Assembly (NCBI GenBank): GCA_051294375.1 | Contig: JBJCIZ010000239.1 | Location: forward strand, 4,905,581 to 4,969,580 | Origin: Paraspadella gotoi | Taxonomy: Eukaryota; Chaetognatha | DNA length: 64,000 bases | Direction of reading: 5' to 3' | Part shown: piece after piece, positions 1 through 11,355 of the stretch | How the letters are laid out: the number at the start of each line of letters is the position of its first letter | How positions within the stretch are numbered: position 1 is the first letter of the stretch | The notes under the pieces: model-generated | Database searches by the model: none | What the model saw: only the letters and a program-made list of their open reading frames with translations | What the model was told of the DNA's origin: nothing | Program-made: the position numbers and the translations under genes

Positions 1-436
1 ACCAGCCAATCACGAGTTATTGGAGCTTTTTGCTAAGGTGGGATGGATTGATTGACGGGACGGACGGACGGACGGACGGACGGACATCGTTTTTTTTTTG
101 CATAATTTATCATAATTCGATGTTCTGACATGATATAAGTGTGTGCCGACAATATTGAGGGGGCGGACCGACGGACCGACAAAGTGAGTTATAGAGTCGG
201 GATCTGCTGATAAGCAGATCTGACTAAAAAGTGGATAGGACGATGCACCACTGTTGGAGGCGGATTTATGATGGGAAGGTGGCTCACGTCAGGTGGTATT
301 GAGATCGCATCGGGGTCTCCCACGTCGTCCTCCAAACTGAGTCTGAGCGGGCGGCGCAGTCGACAGAAGCAATAGTCATATCGTATGGATCTATGAGATA
401 TGAGAAGCACACAATTTGACAGGGAGACGCTGACCA
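1..436 (-). repeat. Right end of a family C repeat plus flank; near-copy of 7018-7452
   Basis: The segment carries the conserved block around TTTTTGCTAAGGTGGGATGG, a (GACG)n tract, the box AAAGTGAGTTATAGAG and the terminal hairpin GGATCTGC-TGAT-AAGCAGATC followed by ACTAAAAA. The 200 bases after the hairpin, which lie outside the repeat, also match 7245-7452 almost base for base. The copy stops exactly at the N gap (437-461). A small reading frame on - in the outer part is equally duplicated and I cannot assign it. Confidence 0.75.
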
Positions 437-461
437 NNNNNNNNNNNNNNNNNNNNNNNNN
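437..461. other. Assembly gap (25 N)
   Basis: A run of N directly follows the 436-base copy of 7018-7452, so the join is suspect. Confidence 0.99.
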
Positions 462-1909
462 CGATACGCGGAGTAAATTTAAGCAATACCCAACTACAGA
501 TATAATGATTTGCTTTCTCTTTCGTCAGGGTTGATATTTATTAAAAAAAAATTACTTTTTTTTTTTTATTAAAAGAAATTGGATGTTTCCACTTTAATTT
601 CTTTCTCGTAGCCTTCTTTTACCCGAAAACCTCTTCACTTGTCCTCAATCATAATCGTTTCACAGGGAAAGATCGGCCGTCTGAACTGTAGTTTTTACGG
701 AATCCAAGGATTTTCTTTACGAATTTATTGTACAACACTTATTTCCCCATTTATTTACTTCTACAAGAATAAACATATTTACGATTTATTCGTCATTTAT
801 ATCTCTTTGAGATTTAGAAAACCTTGCTCCCTGTTACAGCCAGTTCATCCGACGGCCGACGCCTCAACGCGTGACCCTCGACAGTAAAAACTACGCAAAC
901 CGCCTCGTGGACTCGCCGTTCAACAAAAAAAAATATTTTAAATTCCTCTTCTCGAAATTCCTCGTTTGATTCTTTAAAAAAATGGAATAAAAACAAAATT
1001 TTTTTTCGCGAAAATGCCGCGAAGTCGATGGCAAAGTCGATGGCAAGTGTGGTTAGCTCACAGAGACAGGCCACAGCATGACGAAGTGACTGACCAACTG
1101 AAATGAGTCAGTTCTAAGACGTTGGAACGAAGGTGATTAGCGGAGGTGATTAAGTCGCAGGGAAGGTGATTCGTTTAACGTTAAGATGATTGTTTATTTG
1201 TTTAACCAATTTAGAAATAACTCAGATTCGATTAGAGATGAATTGATTGGTTGGCAGATTTTATTGATTGGTTAGAAACATTAACGAGTTCATTTAGTTT
1301 TGTTTCAACACTTTCTTAATGTAGTTTACATTTGTTGATTAATAAAAAACGAGTTTTTAATTGATAAAAGATTCTATTTGAATCGAGATTCAAAAGTCGA
1401 TGGTAAAGTCGATGAAAAAATCGCCGACAAAGTCGCCAACAAAGTCACCGGCGAATTCGGAGCATTTCGGCGGCGTGGAGATTTTCTATTTTTGTCATAT
1501 CCAAATCTCCGTCGTTGTATAGGGGTTGGAGAGGCAGGTGAAGAGCAACGGGCTTTTTTTGAATTTGCTTTTCAAGAGTTTTAGTTTTTATCAATCATGA
1601 TTCTTTTAACTTCAGTTAAATTTTGTTTTAATTCTACATCGCTCACTAATCCACGAATTTCTTCAAAGATTATCTTTGGGTGGCTAGTATTTACGACTGA
1701 TGGAAGAATTATTAATTGTAGACAAATCAAAACAAAGCATTTAAGAGCAATTAAAATTTTTGTTGTTGAAAGGCGTGTTTACAAGATGGTTACATATTTT
1801 TACTCTGTTACTGGAGAAAGCGATGCCTTTTTATTCGTGTACAATTGTTTAGTTACGTTTAAGATCGATAGAATCATTTGTTTTCGTTGAATATCTGAAT
1901 AGGGTTCCG
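462..1909. repeat. Unassigned repeat-rich stretch
   Basis: I see no supported gene here. A block at about 760-900 (ACGATTTATTCGTCATTTAT, then GAGATTTA and CCTTGCTCC) recurs at about 27350-27440. The part around 860-930 resembles the reverse complement of about 1755-1830. Two runs of an AAAGTCGATGGC-like motif lie at 1020-1050 and 1390-1460. The pattern fits an old interspersed element with inverted ends; its borders are unclear. Confidence 0.4.
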
Positions 1910-1913
1910 TTAA

Positions 1914-2562
1914 CCTAGGACTAAGCTCTGACGAACAAAGCCCGAGGTTTTTTATAAATATAGAAAATATTAACCAAAATCTTTTGAAAATTCAACCCTT
2001 TTTTGGAAGATTTTCGCCATAGAAGATTTTTCCCGAATCTGACTCCCGGTTGAAAACTCTTAGAATTCCGATCATTAGCTCCTCTTTTACTTTTACTTTA
2101 AATAAAAATTTCACCAAAATGGACTAATTCACTTTACCATGATCGTATCATATCAAATAACCTAATAAAATGTAAATGAAAAATTTTGGAGGCCCTTCAG
2201 ATACTTGCCAAAGGATTCCAAAATTGGACCTCATTTATTGAACAGGAACATACCTCAGTCACGTTTATATCGTTTTCAAGGAAAAAAATCCCTTCATTTC
2301 TTACTATAAAATCAAGAGATGGAAAATTTTTTCGTCCAGAAGCAATCTATTTGTTCTGGCTTGTTTGATTCAAGATGTTGATGATTTGACAAGAGAAAAA
2401 AATGCGGCCCTTCAGATGAACAGGATCGGAATCAAGTGTTTTTACATTGATATTTTATCAGAATTTTTCCAGGAGCGTTTATATTGTTTGGTAGTCAGAT
2501 TTGAACGAAAATCTCCATTGAAAAAGTCTTCCTCGATCTCTAAGAACGACGTAGACTCCTAG
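1914..2562 (+). mobile_element. TTAA-flanked non-autonomous element, family A, copy 1
   Basis: The copy is 649 bp, bounded by TTAA at 1910-1913 and 2563-2566. Ends are CCTAGGACTAAGC and GTAGACTCCTAG, a short imperfect inverted repeat. The interior is shared with 25426-26153, including AATTCACTTTACCATGATCG and the block near GAACGACGTAGACTCC. There is no long coding frame. A TTAA target is typical of the piggyBac superfamily, so this is probably a MITE mobilised by such an enzyme; that assignment is inference. Confidence 0.6.
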
Positions 2563-2609
2563 TTAACCGTTAATTTTTAAGGAACTTCGATTAACCGTTA
2601 AAAGTAACG

Positions 2610-2930
2610 TTTTTAGGGACTAAGTTCTGACGAACAAAGCCAGAGCTTTTTTTAATATATTCTTATATTGTTAATATTAAGTTTCAAAAAAATCCGACCA
2701 TAAATATAGAAAATATTAACCAAAATCTTCGGAAAATCCACCCCTTATTTGGAAGATTTTCGCCATAGAAGATTTTTCCCAAATCTGACTCCCGGTTGAA
2801 AAACTCTTAGAATTCCGATCGTTAGCTCTCTTTTACTTTTACTTTAAATAAAAATTTCACCAAAATGGACTAATTCACTTTACCATGATCGTATAATATT
2901 AAAATAACCAAATAAAGAAGGCGGTCGTCC
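2610..2930 (+). mobile_element. Partial family A copy
   Basis: The sequence repeats the left half of family A (GGGACTAAGTTCTGACGAAC through the AATTCACTTTACCATGATCG block), then stops where the gag-like reading frame begins. It lies about 50 bp right of the complete copy in the same orientation. Confidence 0.6.
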
Positions 2931-3571
2931 GACATGGTGGCTCCAGTAAAGGCTACTGATTTTTTCAGATTTGAGTTACCAGAATCCTCTTCTTGATGTA
3001 TTTGGACACGCAAGGCAATACTTTTTGCTGCATTGATTGTGCGCGAATCTTCGTTACAGCCTAAATCAATGGCATCCCGGTATGGCTTAGGCAGAGCTCT
3101 TCGGAATCTGAAAAACAGCTCCGGCTCTCGCATCTACACCCAAGTCTTTTTCATATTTGTTAACTTTCTTAATAATCCTTGCAGCCAAATGAGCATGGAC
3201 TCTTTGCCATCCCATTCAACTGTAGATTTCTTAGCTTGCAAACGGTATGCCTCTTGAGGATCATTTAATAAGGTGATCATTTTGGCTTTAACCTGATCAT
3301 AAGTTCTATCAGGAATCATTTTAAATACTTCGTGAGCTGGATCATCCAACTTCAAAGGCAGCCAATGAAGGCATAATTCATGCTTTCTAACTTCGGTAGA
3401 GGCTGATGTAGCCAAAGCAACAGCTTTCTCAAAGAGCTCAATCCATTCCTCGAAATCATCGTTCTCGGAATCAAACTTGTCCACAGGAAGGGACGAAGCT
3501 GCTTTCTCACGAATGGTACTAGCGGTGCCCATATTGAGGTTATATAAAAGGTGAGAGGTATATGGTAACAA
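2870..3571 (-). pseudogene. Retrotransposon gag-like capsid fragment with an in-frame TAG
   Basis: Two reading frames on - (3134-3571, 145 aa; 2870-3133, 87 aa) are in the same phase and separated only by one TAG at 3134-3136. Upstream has a capsid-like pattern: DFEEWIELFEKA, then RKHELCLHWLPLKL, then MIPDRTYDQVKAKMITLL. Downstream continues with a FFRFRRALPKPYRDAI-type motif. This is how Ty3/gypsy-type gag capsid regions look. No protease, RT or zinc knuckle follows, because the partial family A copy takes over. It is most likely a dead gag remnant, or less likely a co-opted gag gene. The start is probably the internal Met of MGTASTIREK, since the N-terminal 13 residues look unrelated. Confidence 0.5.
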
Positions 3572-3589
3572 ACAATCAAAGCGAACAGA

Positions 3590-4435
3590 ATGATCAAGAG
3601 CAAATTGGTATAGTTTGAAGGGAACAAATCACTCAAGCTCTGTCAAACAGAGGATGAGTCATTGGGAAATCTGTAATGTCGTATGAAAGTAGTGAGTGTC
3701 TTGGGCGGACCCTGAGTGTTATGTACGGCAACATCTCTTGAAGATAGTTTGGTATTGGGCATAAAGCGATTCGGTACTTCTTATAATATAATTGTTAATT
3801 TCCAGACGAGTTTTGGGGTGATCAAGAAGGTAGAGGCCAATTTTGAGCTAAAGGACCTGAAGATCTCGGAATTGTTAAGAGTGAAGGTGTTAGATTCAAA
3901 ATCAGCTTCAGGGTGATCGAAGGAGAAACACTCGATCTTGAGACAAGCTGGAGCAGGACACAACTTGTATGAAACTTTTAGGGCAACAATAAGTTCTACT
4001 TGTCGAAGGAATTGTTCAGTCACCTGGCTGACACGAATAGTCCAATTCGTAGACAGGAATGTTGCAGCTAAAGGTTATGTCATCAATAATGACCTCAAAT
4101 GAGTAATTTTGAAGTCAGGATAAAGAGGAATGCGTTTCTCGATAAGTCGATCAATTCTCCATCTGATTGACGCAATTTAGTGTAATGATCTGCCCAATCT
4201 CAGTGTTAAATTCCACTATCCAAGACCCACTGATTATAAAGTTGTACTTGGTCGTCAAATGGTCTTCTATGTGCGAGGGAATGTTATTTAGCGTTTTCTC
4301 TAAGTATTCGTAAAATCTATTTTCGCATTGAATCGCACGTGAAATTTGAGGTTGGGTCCGGGCTTGTGCTTTTTCTCGTTGAACCCCAACAGCAAGGGTT
4401 TGCAATCTCCAAATACTCTCTCGCTTTCCCAAGAG
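3590..4435 (-). pseudogene. Decayed coding-like region, unidentified
   Basis: Several frames on - (4151-4432, 3781-4023 and the segment ending near 3550) look like pieces of one protein broken by stops and frameshifts. The last piece holds a hydrophobic segment (about 20 residues around LLLIILFALIVCY) that could be a membrane anchor. It lies directly upstream of the gag-like frame on the same strand. I do not recognise the family. A retroelement origin is possible but unproven. Confidence 0.3.
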
Positions 4436-5340
4436 TGATGAGGTGTAAAAAGTAAATTAGCAGCGAAATTTAAAGTTCCAACATAAAGTAGTAAAATAAA
4501 GATTTGGTGAGAGAAAGTTGAATAAAAACGTTCGCAAGGAATAAAAATTTGTAGAGAATAAAATGGTGTAAAAATGTCTTTATAAAAATGATTGAGAAAA
4601 AGTTCGAAAGTTTATATTTTAATAAAACAGTTCATGAAATGACAGAGGTGTCAGAATACAGGTTCAGCACTTCTTGCATCGAAGAGAAATCAAATTAAAA
4701 GACACCAATCGTCCATGGAACTTCCAGACGGTGTGTAAAATCCCGTTGTCCTGATCGCCGGGGCTGGTCAAGCCAACCCCTTTTCTTGTCCTTGGAAGTG
4801 GGGAATCGACTCGCAAGGATGTCCACAGAAACTTTGGGGTGAAAATAATATATGGAATATGAGGGTATTAGGGGAGCACCTGCTATTTGTAGAGCGGACT
4901 TGCAAATAAACCGGTGGAGTCGTGCCACACGAAGAGATGGTTGATCAGGCCGATCTCCTCCGAGCCTGTAGTCAAGTATTCCAAATAATACCACGTGACA
5001 AAGATGTTACTGGCAATTGCGAGAGCTTGCCTTCTTTACAACGTCGAAGCCGTTGGACTGCGCGACGGACACTCCAAAAGGCCAACCAAGTCTCAAGCGC
5101 CGCAGTATCTGGTTCCAGGACAAGGCTCGGTCGAAATCCACGGAGAAAATGATATTGAAATGAAAAGAACCAAATAACTTCACAGTCTAGCTGAACACAA
5201 GGCTATCAAACAGCAGGACTGCTTATGGTAAACAGTCTCCAATCCACAGTGCTTCAGAGTTGATCCGAAGAACTTGTGGGTAACGAAGCACGCTTCAGAG
5301 AAAGTAAGCGTGTGAACTGTCGACAGTGGGTGCTCCACAA
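4436..5340. other. No supported gene
   Basis: Short open frames occur at 4695-4994 (-) and 4995-5177 (+). The latter is moderately GC-rich and ends in an acidic/basic tail, but no family is recognisable and no splice context supports it. The GC content is higher than in the neighbours, which could mean an old LTR or a decayed exon. Confidence 0.35.
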
Positions 5341-6274
5341 AACAAGTTTGAGCAAACAATGTCGGATCTGCCTACGATAATTAATTAATTAATCGATTAA
5401 TTAATTAATTTTTTAAATGTAATAATTAATTTTAAATTATATTCAACTTATCATCATCGATGTCCTTAAAATTGGTTAGGACAGTTATTAAATATGTTTT
5501 GTTTACATTTTATCAAAACCAACAATATCCTCTATTTTATTTAGTCTCCTTCTCTCTCTCTCTCTCTCTCTCTCTTTTTATGCAATTGCGACGATCTTTA
5601 TGCTTTTAAGATTTTTTTAACTTGCATCACTTTTTCACATTAATTTTCAAATAAATAATGGTTAAGCGACTATTAAATAATATGAAAATGAAAATAATTT
5701 TTAAATTTTGCTTATCAATTTTTTATAGATTCTGATAGAGCTTTAAAAGTTAGAATAAGGTTATTAATACAACTTTTTAAAATTTTTTTGTTTATTAATG
5801 AAAATTTAAAAAAATAAAATTCAGCCAATAATGATGATGATGATGATTTTTTAAGGTTTTTTCTATTTTTAACCAATTTATTGTCAAAATTTGAAAAAAA
5901 TTATAGTACTAACTTTCATTTAACTTTTAAGCTCTACAAGAACCCGTTCTTTAAAAAATCAAATTTTAATTTTTTTTTGTCATTTTGTATATATTAATAA
6001 ATATTTAAAGCTCAGTGCAACAACCCAATGAACTATTCAAAAAGTTACATTGAAAATCGATTTAGTAGTAGAAGGAAAAAAGAAATTTTTTGGGGAGAAC
6101 TAAGAGTTAAAAAGTGTTCAATTTTGGCCCGCTTACTAGATATATTGCATATGATTAAACAATGGTTATCGGAATAATAATTTTATCAATTTTATGTATT
6201 TTGTAAGTATTTTAAGTATTTTTATTCAGCGAGTAAAATAACAACTTTTTTATTCGCTAATTTTTTTATTCGGA

Positions 6275-6310
<36 letters not shown>

Positions 6311-7244
6311 GCAATTGCAACGATCCATTGCTCCATTTTTCTGCTTTCTCTCTCTCTCTCTCTTCTCTCTTTGCAATTGCGACGATCCTTATGCTCATTT
6401 TTCTGCTCTCTTTCTCTCTCTCTCTCTCTCTTTGCAATTGCGACGCATCCTTTATGCTTTTAGGATTTTTTTAAATTGCATCATTTTTTCACATTAATTA
6501 ATTATTAATTAAAACTTATTTAGTAATCATAAATTAGTAATCATAAATTAATAATTATAAAGATTCAAGTAAATGTGACTTATGTTTTTTTCCATTTAAA
6601 CTCATTTACAATGGCACAATTCCATCAAAACTTTATAATCTAGCTTCTTCACACCACTTTCCTACCCGCTCACAAAATTTCATTTCAATCTATTATGGGG
6701 TAAAATAAGTAAAAAGATTCAAGTAAATGTGACTCATATTTTTTTCATTTAAACTCATTTCCACTCGTACGTTTCCACCGAAACTTTATATCAAGGCATC
6801 GTTACACATTTTTCTACCACACACCAAAATTTGAACTCAATCTATCCATCCAATTATGATTAATTAGAGTACTTATTAGTTAAAAAAGTAAAAATATTTT
6901 AGTAAATGCACTTATGTTTTTTCCACTTAAACTCATTTCCACTCACACGATTTCGTCGAAACTTTATATCCAGCTTTATCACACACTTTCCTACCCACCA
7001 AAATTTCATTCCAATCCAACCAGCCAATCACGAGTTATTGGAGCTTTTTGCTAAGGTGGGATGGATTGATTGACGGACGGACGGACGGACGGACGGACGG
7101 ACATCGTTTTTTTGCATAATTTATCATAATTCGATGTTCTGACATGATATAAGTGTGTGCCCGACAATATTGAGGGGGCGGACCGACGGACCGACAAAGT
7201 GAGTTATAGAGTCGGGATCTGCTGATAAGCAGATCTGACTAAAA
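5341..7244 (+). mobile_element. Family C repeat, longest uninterrupted copy (hairpin-ended, Helentron-like architecture)
   Basis: The left end reads AACAAGTTTGAGCAAACAAT and then GTCGGATCTGCC (5361-5372). The right end is the box AAAGTGAGTTATAGAG, the hairpin 7211-7239 whose arms contain the same GGATCTGC word, and TAAAAA. Inside are three (CT)n tracts with the phrase TTTGCAATTGCGACGATCC, a sub-repeat of 'ATTTCCACTC..ACGATT..ATCGAAACTTTATATC' about every 150 bp, and a (GACG)n tract. There is no coding frame. Inner inverted repeats, internal microsatellites or tandem repeats and a 3' hairpin are the known design of HINE/DINE-1 elements (non-autonomous Helentrons). The assignment is inference. 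Confidence 0.6.
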
Positions 7245-8181
7245 AGTGGATAGGACGATGCACCACTGTTGGAGGCGGATTTATAGGGAAGGTGGCTCAC
7301 GTCAGGTGGTATTGAGATCGCATCGGGGTCTCCCACGTCGTCCTCCAAACTGAGTCTGAGCGGGCGGCCGCAGTCGACAGAAGCAATAGTCATATCGTAT
7401 GGATCTATGAGATATGAGAAGCACACAATTTGACAGGGAGACGCTGACCAAAAACTATGTATTCTGCGTATTCTGACACTTATCATTTATACATATAAAG
7501 CACGATACTCATTTATCTGAAATGTAAACAATAACAAATAAGGTAAATAAAAGCAATCATTATTTATATTTTTATTGAAGAACAGTTCCTTAATTGTTCG
7601 TAGCAAATTGTTCTTCATCTCGAGTCCTTCGATGTCCGCACGAATTTGTTTCCAACAACAATCGCAAAATAAAATTTTTCTTTATTTATAAATTAATTTT
7701 CTTTTCTCAAATTTGATTTTTTTAGTATCAAAATTTGTCGTCAATCCAGATTTTTCTTATTGAATTGCTTATAAGATTTTTTATCACGTGACTGTAGTTC
7801 TACGTCCCCACTCATACCTCAGTATTTCATGAGTTGAATTTCAGATCATGTGATTACCATCAAAGGAAATGGATCTGATAGACCAAATGGTTTAATGTGA
7901 TCCCGTGACTGCACGTTAAAGTTCTTATGCCATAAGTTATGGTACTTTTCCTTTCTACTAATTATGAATACAAGTATTACCCGAGTTATGAGCCTTTTAA
8001 CGTAAATGGGATAGACCGACGGACAGACATACCGACCGACGAACCGATAAAAAATTGACTTATTGGGTTGCTCCGCCCAACTAAAAACGATCTAATTATT
8101 CGTCACCTATTATCTGCTTAGCTAATTAGCTAAATTATTGTGGGCAGACCCGACATTGTTTGATCATACTTGATTTTACAG
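7245..8181. repeat. Flank of family C copy and intergenic or intronic repeats
   Basis: 7245-7452 repeats 229-436. 7660-7770 is a dispersed block with TATCAAAATTTGTCGTCAAT, also found at 17590-17700 and 20320-20390. 7990-8085 is a right end of family F (GACCGACGGACAGACATACC, then TTGACTTATTGGGTTGCTCC and AACTAAAA). If the FARSA exon is functional, all of this is intron. Confidence 0.5.
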
Positions 8182-8279
8182 GATATCAATACCAGTGGAA
8201 GATCGAAGAAGCAGAAAAGAATCTCCTCCGAACTCACACAACGGCCGTTTCGGCGAGGATGCTTTACCAACTGGCCCAG
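8182..8279 (+). CDS. FARSA: Phenylalanyl-tRNA synthetase alpha subunit, one internal exon
   Basis: This is a 98-nt exon with acceptor TTGATTTTACAG before it and donor CAG|GT after it. In the frame starting at 8184 it encodes [13 protein letters not shown] followed by [17 protein letters not shown]. That matches the highly conserved stretch of eukaryotic cytosolic PheRS alpha (family pattern: [23 protein letters not shown]) just before class II motif 2. The enzyme is an alpha2-beta2 heterotetramer that charges tRNA-Phe in the cytosol; alpha carries the catalytic core. The first two bases complete a codon from the previous exon. I found no neighbouring FARSA exon: repeats lie on both sides, family C beginning 110 bp downstream. 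The gene probably has large, transposon-filled introns, or this is an isolated fragment. The frame is undamaged. Confidence 0.8.
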
Positions 8280-8388
8280 GTCCCACTCAATTTTTTTCTG
8301 TAAAACTGAAAGGAGAATTGTTTTTATTTTTTTCGTTGCGTTTGAATTTGAGGCAGAAATATCGAAAATCCTTTTGTTGACAAATGTT

Positions 8389-9247
8389 TTTAGTCGGATC
8401 TGCTTATCAGCAGATCCCGACTCTCTAATTCACTTTGTCGGTCCATCGGTCCACCCCCTCAATATTGTCGGGCAGTCACTTATATCATGTCAGAACATCG
8501 AATTATGATAAATTATGCAAAAAAAAACGATGTCCGTCCGTCCCACCTTAGCAAAAAACACCAATTACTCGAGATTGGATGGATGGATTTGAATAAAATT
8601 TTGTGTGTGGATAGGTAAGTGTGTGAATGAGCTGGATATGAAGTTTCGATGGAATCGTCCAAGTGGAAATGAGTTTAAATGGAAAAAACAAAAAAATATA
8701 ATTCACTATTTGAACAACAATTGCTCATGAGTGGATTGGCTGATTGACCTGGAATTTTGTATGTGGGTAGAAAAGTGTGTGATTGAACAGGAAATCAAGT
8801 TTCGATGGAATAGTTTGAGTGGAAATGAGTTTAAATGGAAAAAAACAAAAAACCTGTTTCACTAATTGATTATGCTTCTTTTTCCTTTTATATTAAATGT
8901 ATATGCAGGATGTATTAATAAATCAAATAATTAATCAGTTAATTAATCAATTAGTAAATAAATTAATCAATAATTAATTAATTAGTCAATCAATCCGTCC
9001 ATCCATCCCACCTTAGCAAAAAGCTCCAATAGCTCGTGATTGGCTGAGTGAGAGAAGGAGACATAAAATAAAATAGAGGATATTTGTTTGTTTTGATAAA
9101 ATGTAAACAAAACATTTAATAACTGTCCTGACTCAATTTTAAGGACATCGATGATGACAAGCTGAATATAATTTATAATTAATTATTAAAATTAATTAAT
9201 TAATTAATTATCGTAGGCAGATCCGACATTGTTTGCTCAAACTTGTT
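8389..9247 (-). mobile_element. Family C repeat, short internal-deletion copy
   Basis: Relative to 5341-7244 it lies in the opposite orientation. Its hairpin end is at 8389-8420 (TTTTTAGTCGGATCTGC, loop, AGCAGATCCCGA) and its subterminal end at 9218-9247 (GCAGATCCGACATTGTTTGC, then TCAAACTTGTTT). It keeps the two 'CACCAATTACTCG-GATTGGATGG' sub-repeats and an AATTAATT tract but has lost the CT tracts. Confidence 0.65.
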
Positions 9248-9439
9248 TATTTGTCGCCAAGGTGTCGACAAATTTTAGAAACAATTTCCCATCTAAATCT
9301 TGTCGTCGTCTTGTCCTGTCATTTTTTATACGGTGTAATTAAAAATTCTTCACTAAATATTAAAAAAACTACAAGGAGCTAGGAGCTAAGCTATCTCTAA
9401 TCACTTAGCCACCTAATGCTACAATTTCTTTTACTGAGA

Positions 9440-9760
9440 AAGATTTAAATATTGTCCTCAACTTTATTTTAGATAATGTTTTTGTCAAATTTGGCTCCTT
9501 AATATATAAACAAACATTAGGAAGATATTGCCAATATGTTGTTATTTTATTTTGAATCAACATATATGGAAAATAGGTCAAAAAATAATTTAGGAATCGC
9601 TAGACAATTTAAAAATTGCTCAAGATATATTGATGACCTTTTTTCAGCCGATTTTAAGGATTTTAAAATCTATCTCGCCAACATATATCCAGCAGCACTT
9701 ACTGTCAATAAATCTAATAGTACAGATACAAATGTAGATTATATAGTCAAAAAAATATAA
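9440..9760 (+). pseudogene. Penelope-like element reverse transcriptase remnant
   Basis: One frame reads NIVLNFILDN and then VKFGSLIYKQTLGRY (about 9447-9520). After a frameshift the next frame (9536-9757) has ESTYMENRSK, CSRYIDDLFSADF and IYLANIYPAALTVNKSNSTD. The order FG-IYKQ-G, then R-YIDDL, then IYP-L-L-NS is that of Penelope-like (PLE) palm motifs, with YIDD as the catalytic box. The frameshift, a missing MG-x-AP segment and a stop show it is dead. A short piece at 14215-14262 (LTLSVYDK) may be its continuation, now separated by inserted elements. Confidence 0.5.
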
Positions 9761-10309
9761 AGCTAGCATTTTTACTGTTGGGACAGGCTAACTATACCAA
9801 TATGGGGGTATGGAATCTGATGGTAAGGTTAAAAACCGTCACAAACCTCGATATCGCTTGACTACCGGGCCCTGAATGAGCATTTTTTCGAATTTCCAAT
9901 AATTTTTGTCGTTTATTATTATCCAACTGAAATAAACAATAATTAATTAGTTTTTTATTCTTTTTTTACTCATTTTAAAGTACAATTAATGATTATACTT
10001 TAATATTTTTTTCGTTCTTAGCCCTGAAACGAGGATAATACCTCAAAAAAAGGTTATTTTTTAAATTTTGCTGAAAATTTTATTTTGATTTTTTTGTAAT
10101 CACTAATTTTAAATTTTAAAATATTTTATTCAGAATGGTTTGTTTTGGCAATGGTAAAGTTTTATATTTCTTAATAGTAAATTATGGACATGTTTCGAAG
10201 TCATATCTTCATCAGCGTAAATTAAAAAATTTTGGAGACATGGTTAATATTGGTTATGCATACATAGTTAGTTATGTATTAAATTTTATTTTGTTCATAT
10301 AAAATTTTA
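9761..10309. repeat. Dispersed repeat with GGGCCC-containing block
   Basis: The stretch 9785-9900 (ATGGTAAGGTTAAAAACCG, CGCTTGACTACCGGGCCCTG) reappears in inverted, diverged form at 13110-13190, and a further similar block lies near 12940-12970. I see no gene. Confidence 0.4.
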
Positions 10310-10787
10310 AGAGAAAGCAAAGTTTTGAAATTTTTACAACGATTTTATTTTTTAAAAGACACGGACATGTTTCGGCTAACTATTTTCAAGCCTTCATCAG
10401 CTTTTGACAATCATTGAAAATGTTGTGTAAAAGAAGAGTGTGAGAGAGAGAGGGTAAAAGTTTTCCAACAAAGTGATGAGACAGAAAAGTGGTCAGATGT
10501 GAGGAATGGTTGAAGGTAAGGACAGATTGAGTGAGTTGTGAAAAGAAGTGAAACTTGTTAGAGAGAGAGAGAGAAACAACAGGGATAAATAAATAATAGA
10601 TACATTTTTGCTATGTAAAAAACTTTTACCTTCTTTTTCTCTCTCTCTCTCTCACACACTCTTCTTTTGCACAAAATTTTCAATGATTGTCAAAAGCTGA
10701 TGGTTTGAAAATAACAAGCCGAAACATGTCCGTCTCTCTTAAAAAATAAAATCATTGTAAAAATTTCAAAACTTTGCTTTCTCTAAT
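10310..10787. mobile_element. Fold-back element with about 155-bp inverted arms
   Basis: The left arm (10310-10465: AGAGAAAGCAAAGTTTTG, then GACATGTTTCGGCTAAC, then CTTTTGACAATCATTG) is the reverse complement of the right arm (10615-10787). The loop is about 150 bp and AG-rich. It has no coding capacity. The loop segment near 10490-10560 matches the reverse complement of about 39000-39060, so that part is a separate dispersed repeat. Confidence 0.6.
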
Positions 10788-11351
10788 ATTAAAAAACAAC
10801 GAAAAAGAAAGGATAATCACATCATAAAAAATTCTATATACATAGCGTCAGCGGATACGAGGATCCGCCTCCCGTACTTCACCGTTCTCTCTCCCCCTCT
10901 CTCTCTATCCCCAAACTCTCTCTCTCCCATTCGATCGAAGGAGGAGCGCAGAGCGGGCGAATCATGGGGCAAGAACTGGGACCAGGGCAGAGGGGACGTT
11001 GCATGGGCCGAGGGAGTAGAGAAACTAGAAACTCATGATTGTAAAAGCAGCCCTCGGCCCGAATGGTTGAATTTATGCTCTAACTTGTGATTCTTAATAC
11101 TTCGCTAATTCTGTACATAAGTAAATAAATTTGTGTTTCCTCTTGCAATTTTATTCATCAAACGACGATAAATTGCTAAGATAGCTTACACTTACAGATA
11201 TAAAGATTATATTGTAATAATCCTTTTTTTTTAATGCGCGAGTTGTTAAAAAATAGCGAAAATTTAGGTTGTCAATAAAATTAAAAATAAAAACAAATCG
11301 TTGTGAACCTCAAATTTTCTCTAATAATTAAATTAAATTTCTTAAAAGCTT
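10788..11351. other. GC-rich block resembling an LTR or promoter fragment
   Basis: 10850-11060 is much richer in GC than its surroundings, starts with a small palindrome (GCGGAT-ACGAG-GATCCGC) and contains CT tracts. It is followed at about 11120 by AAGTAAATAAATTTG, a possible polyadenylation signal. No coding frame is recognisable. A solo LTR is one reading; I cannot define its borders. Confidence 0.25.
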
Positions 11352-11355
11352 TTAA

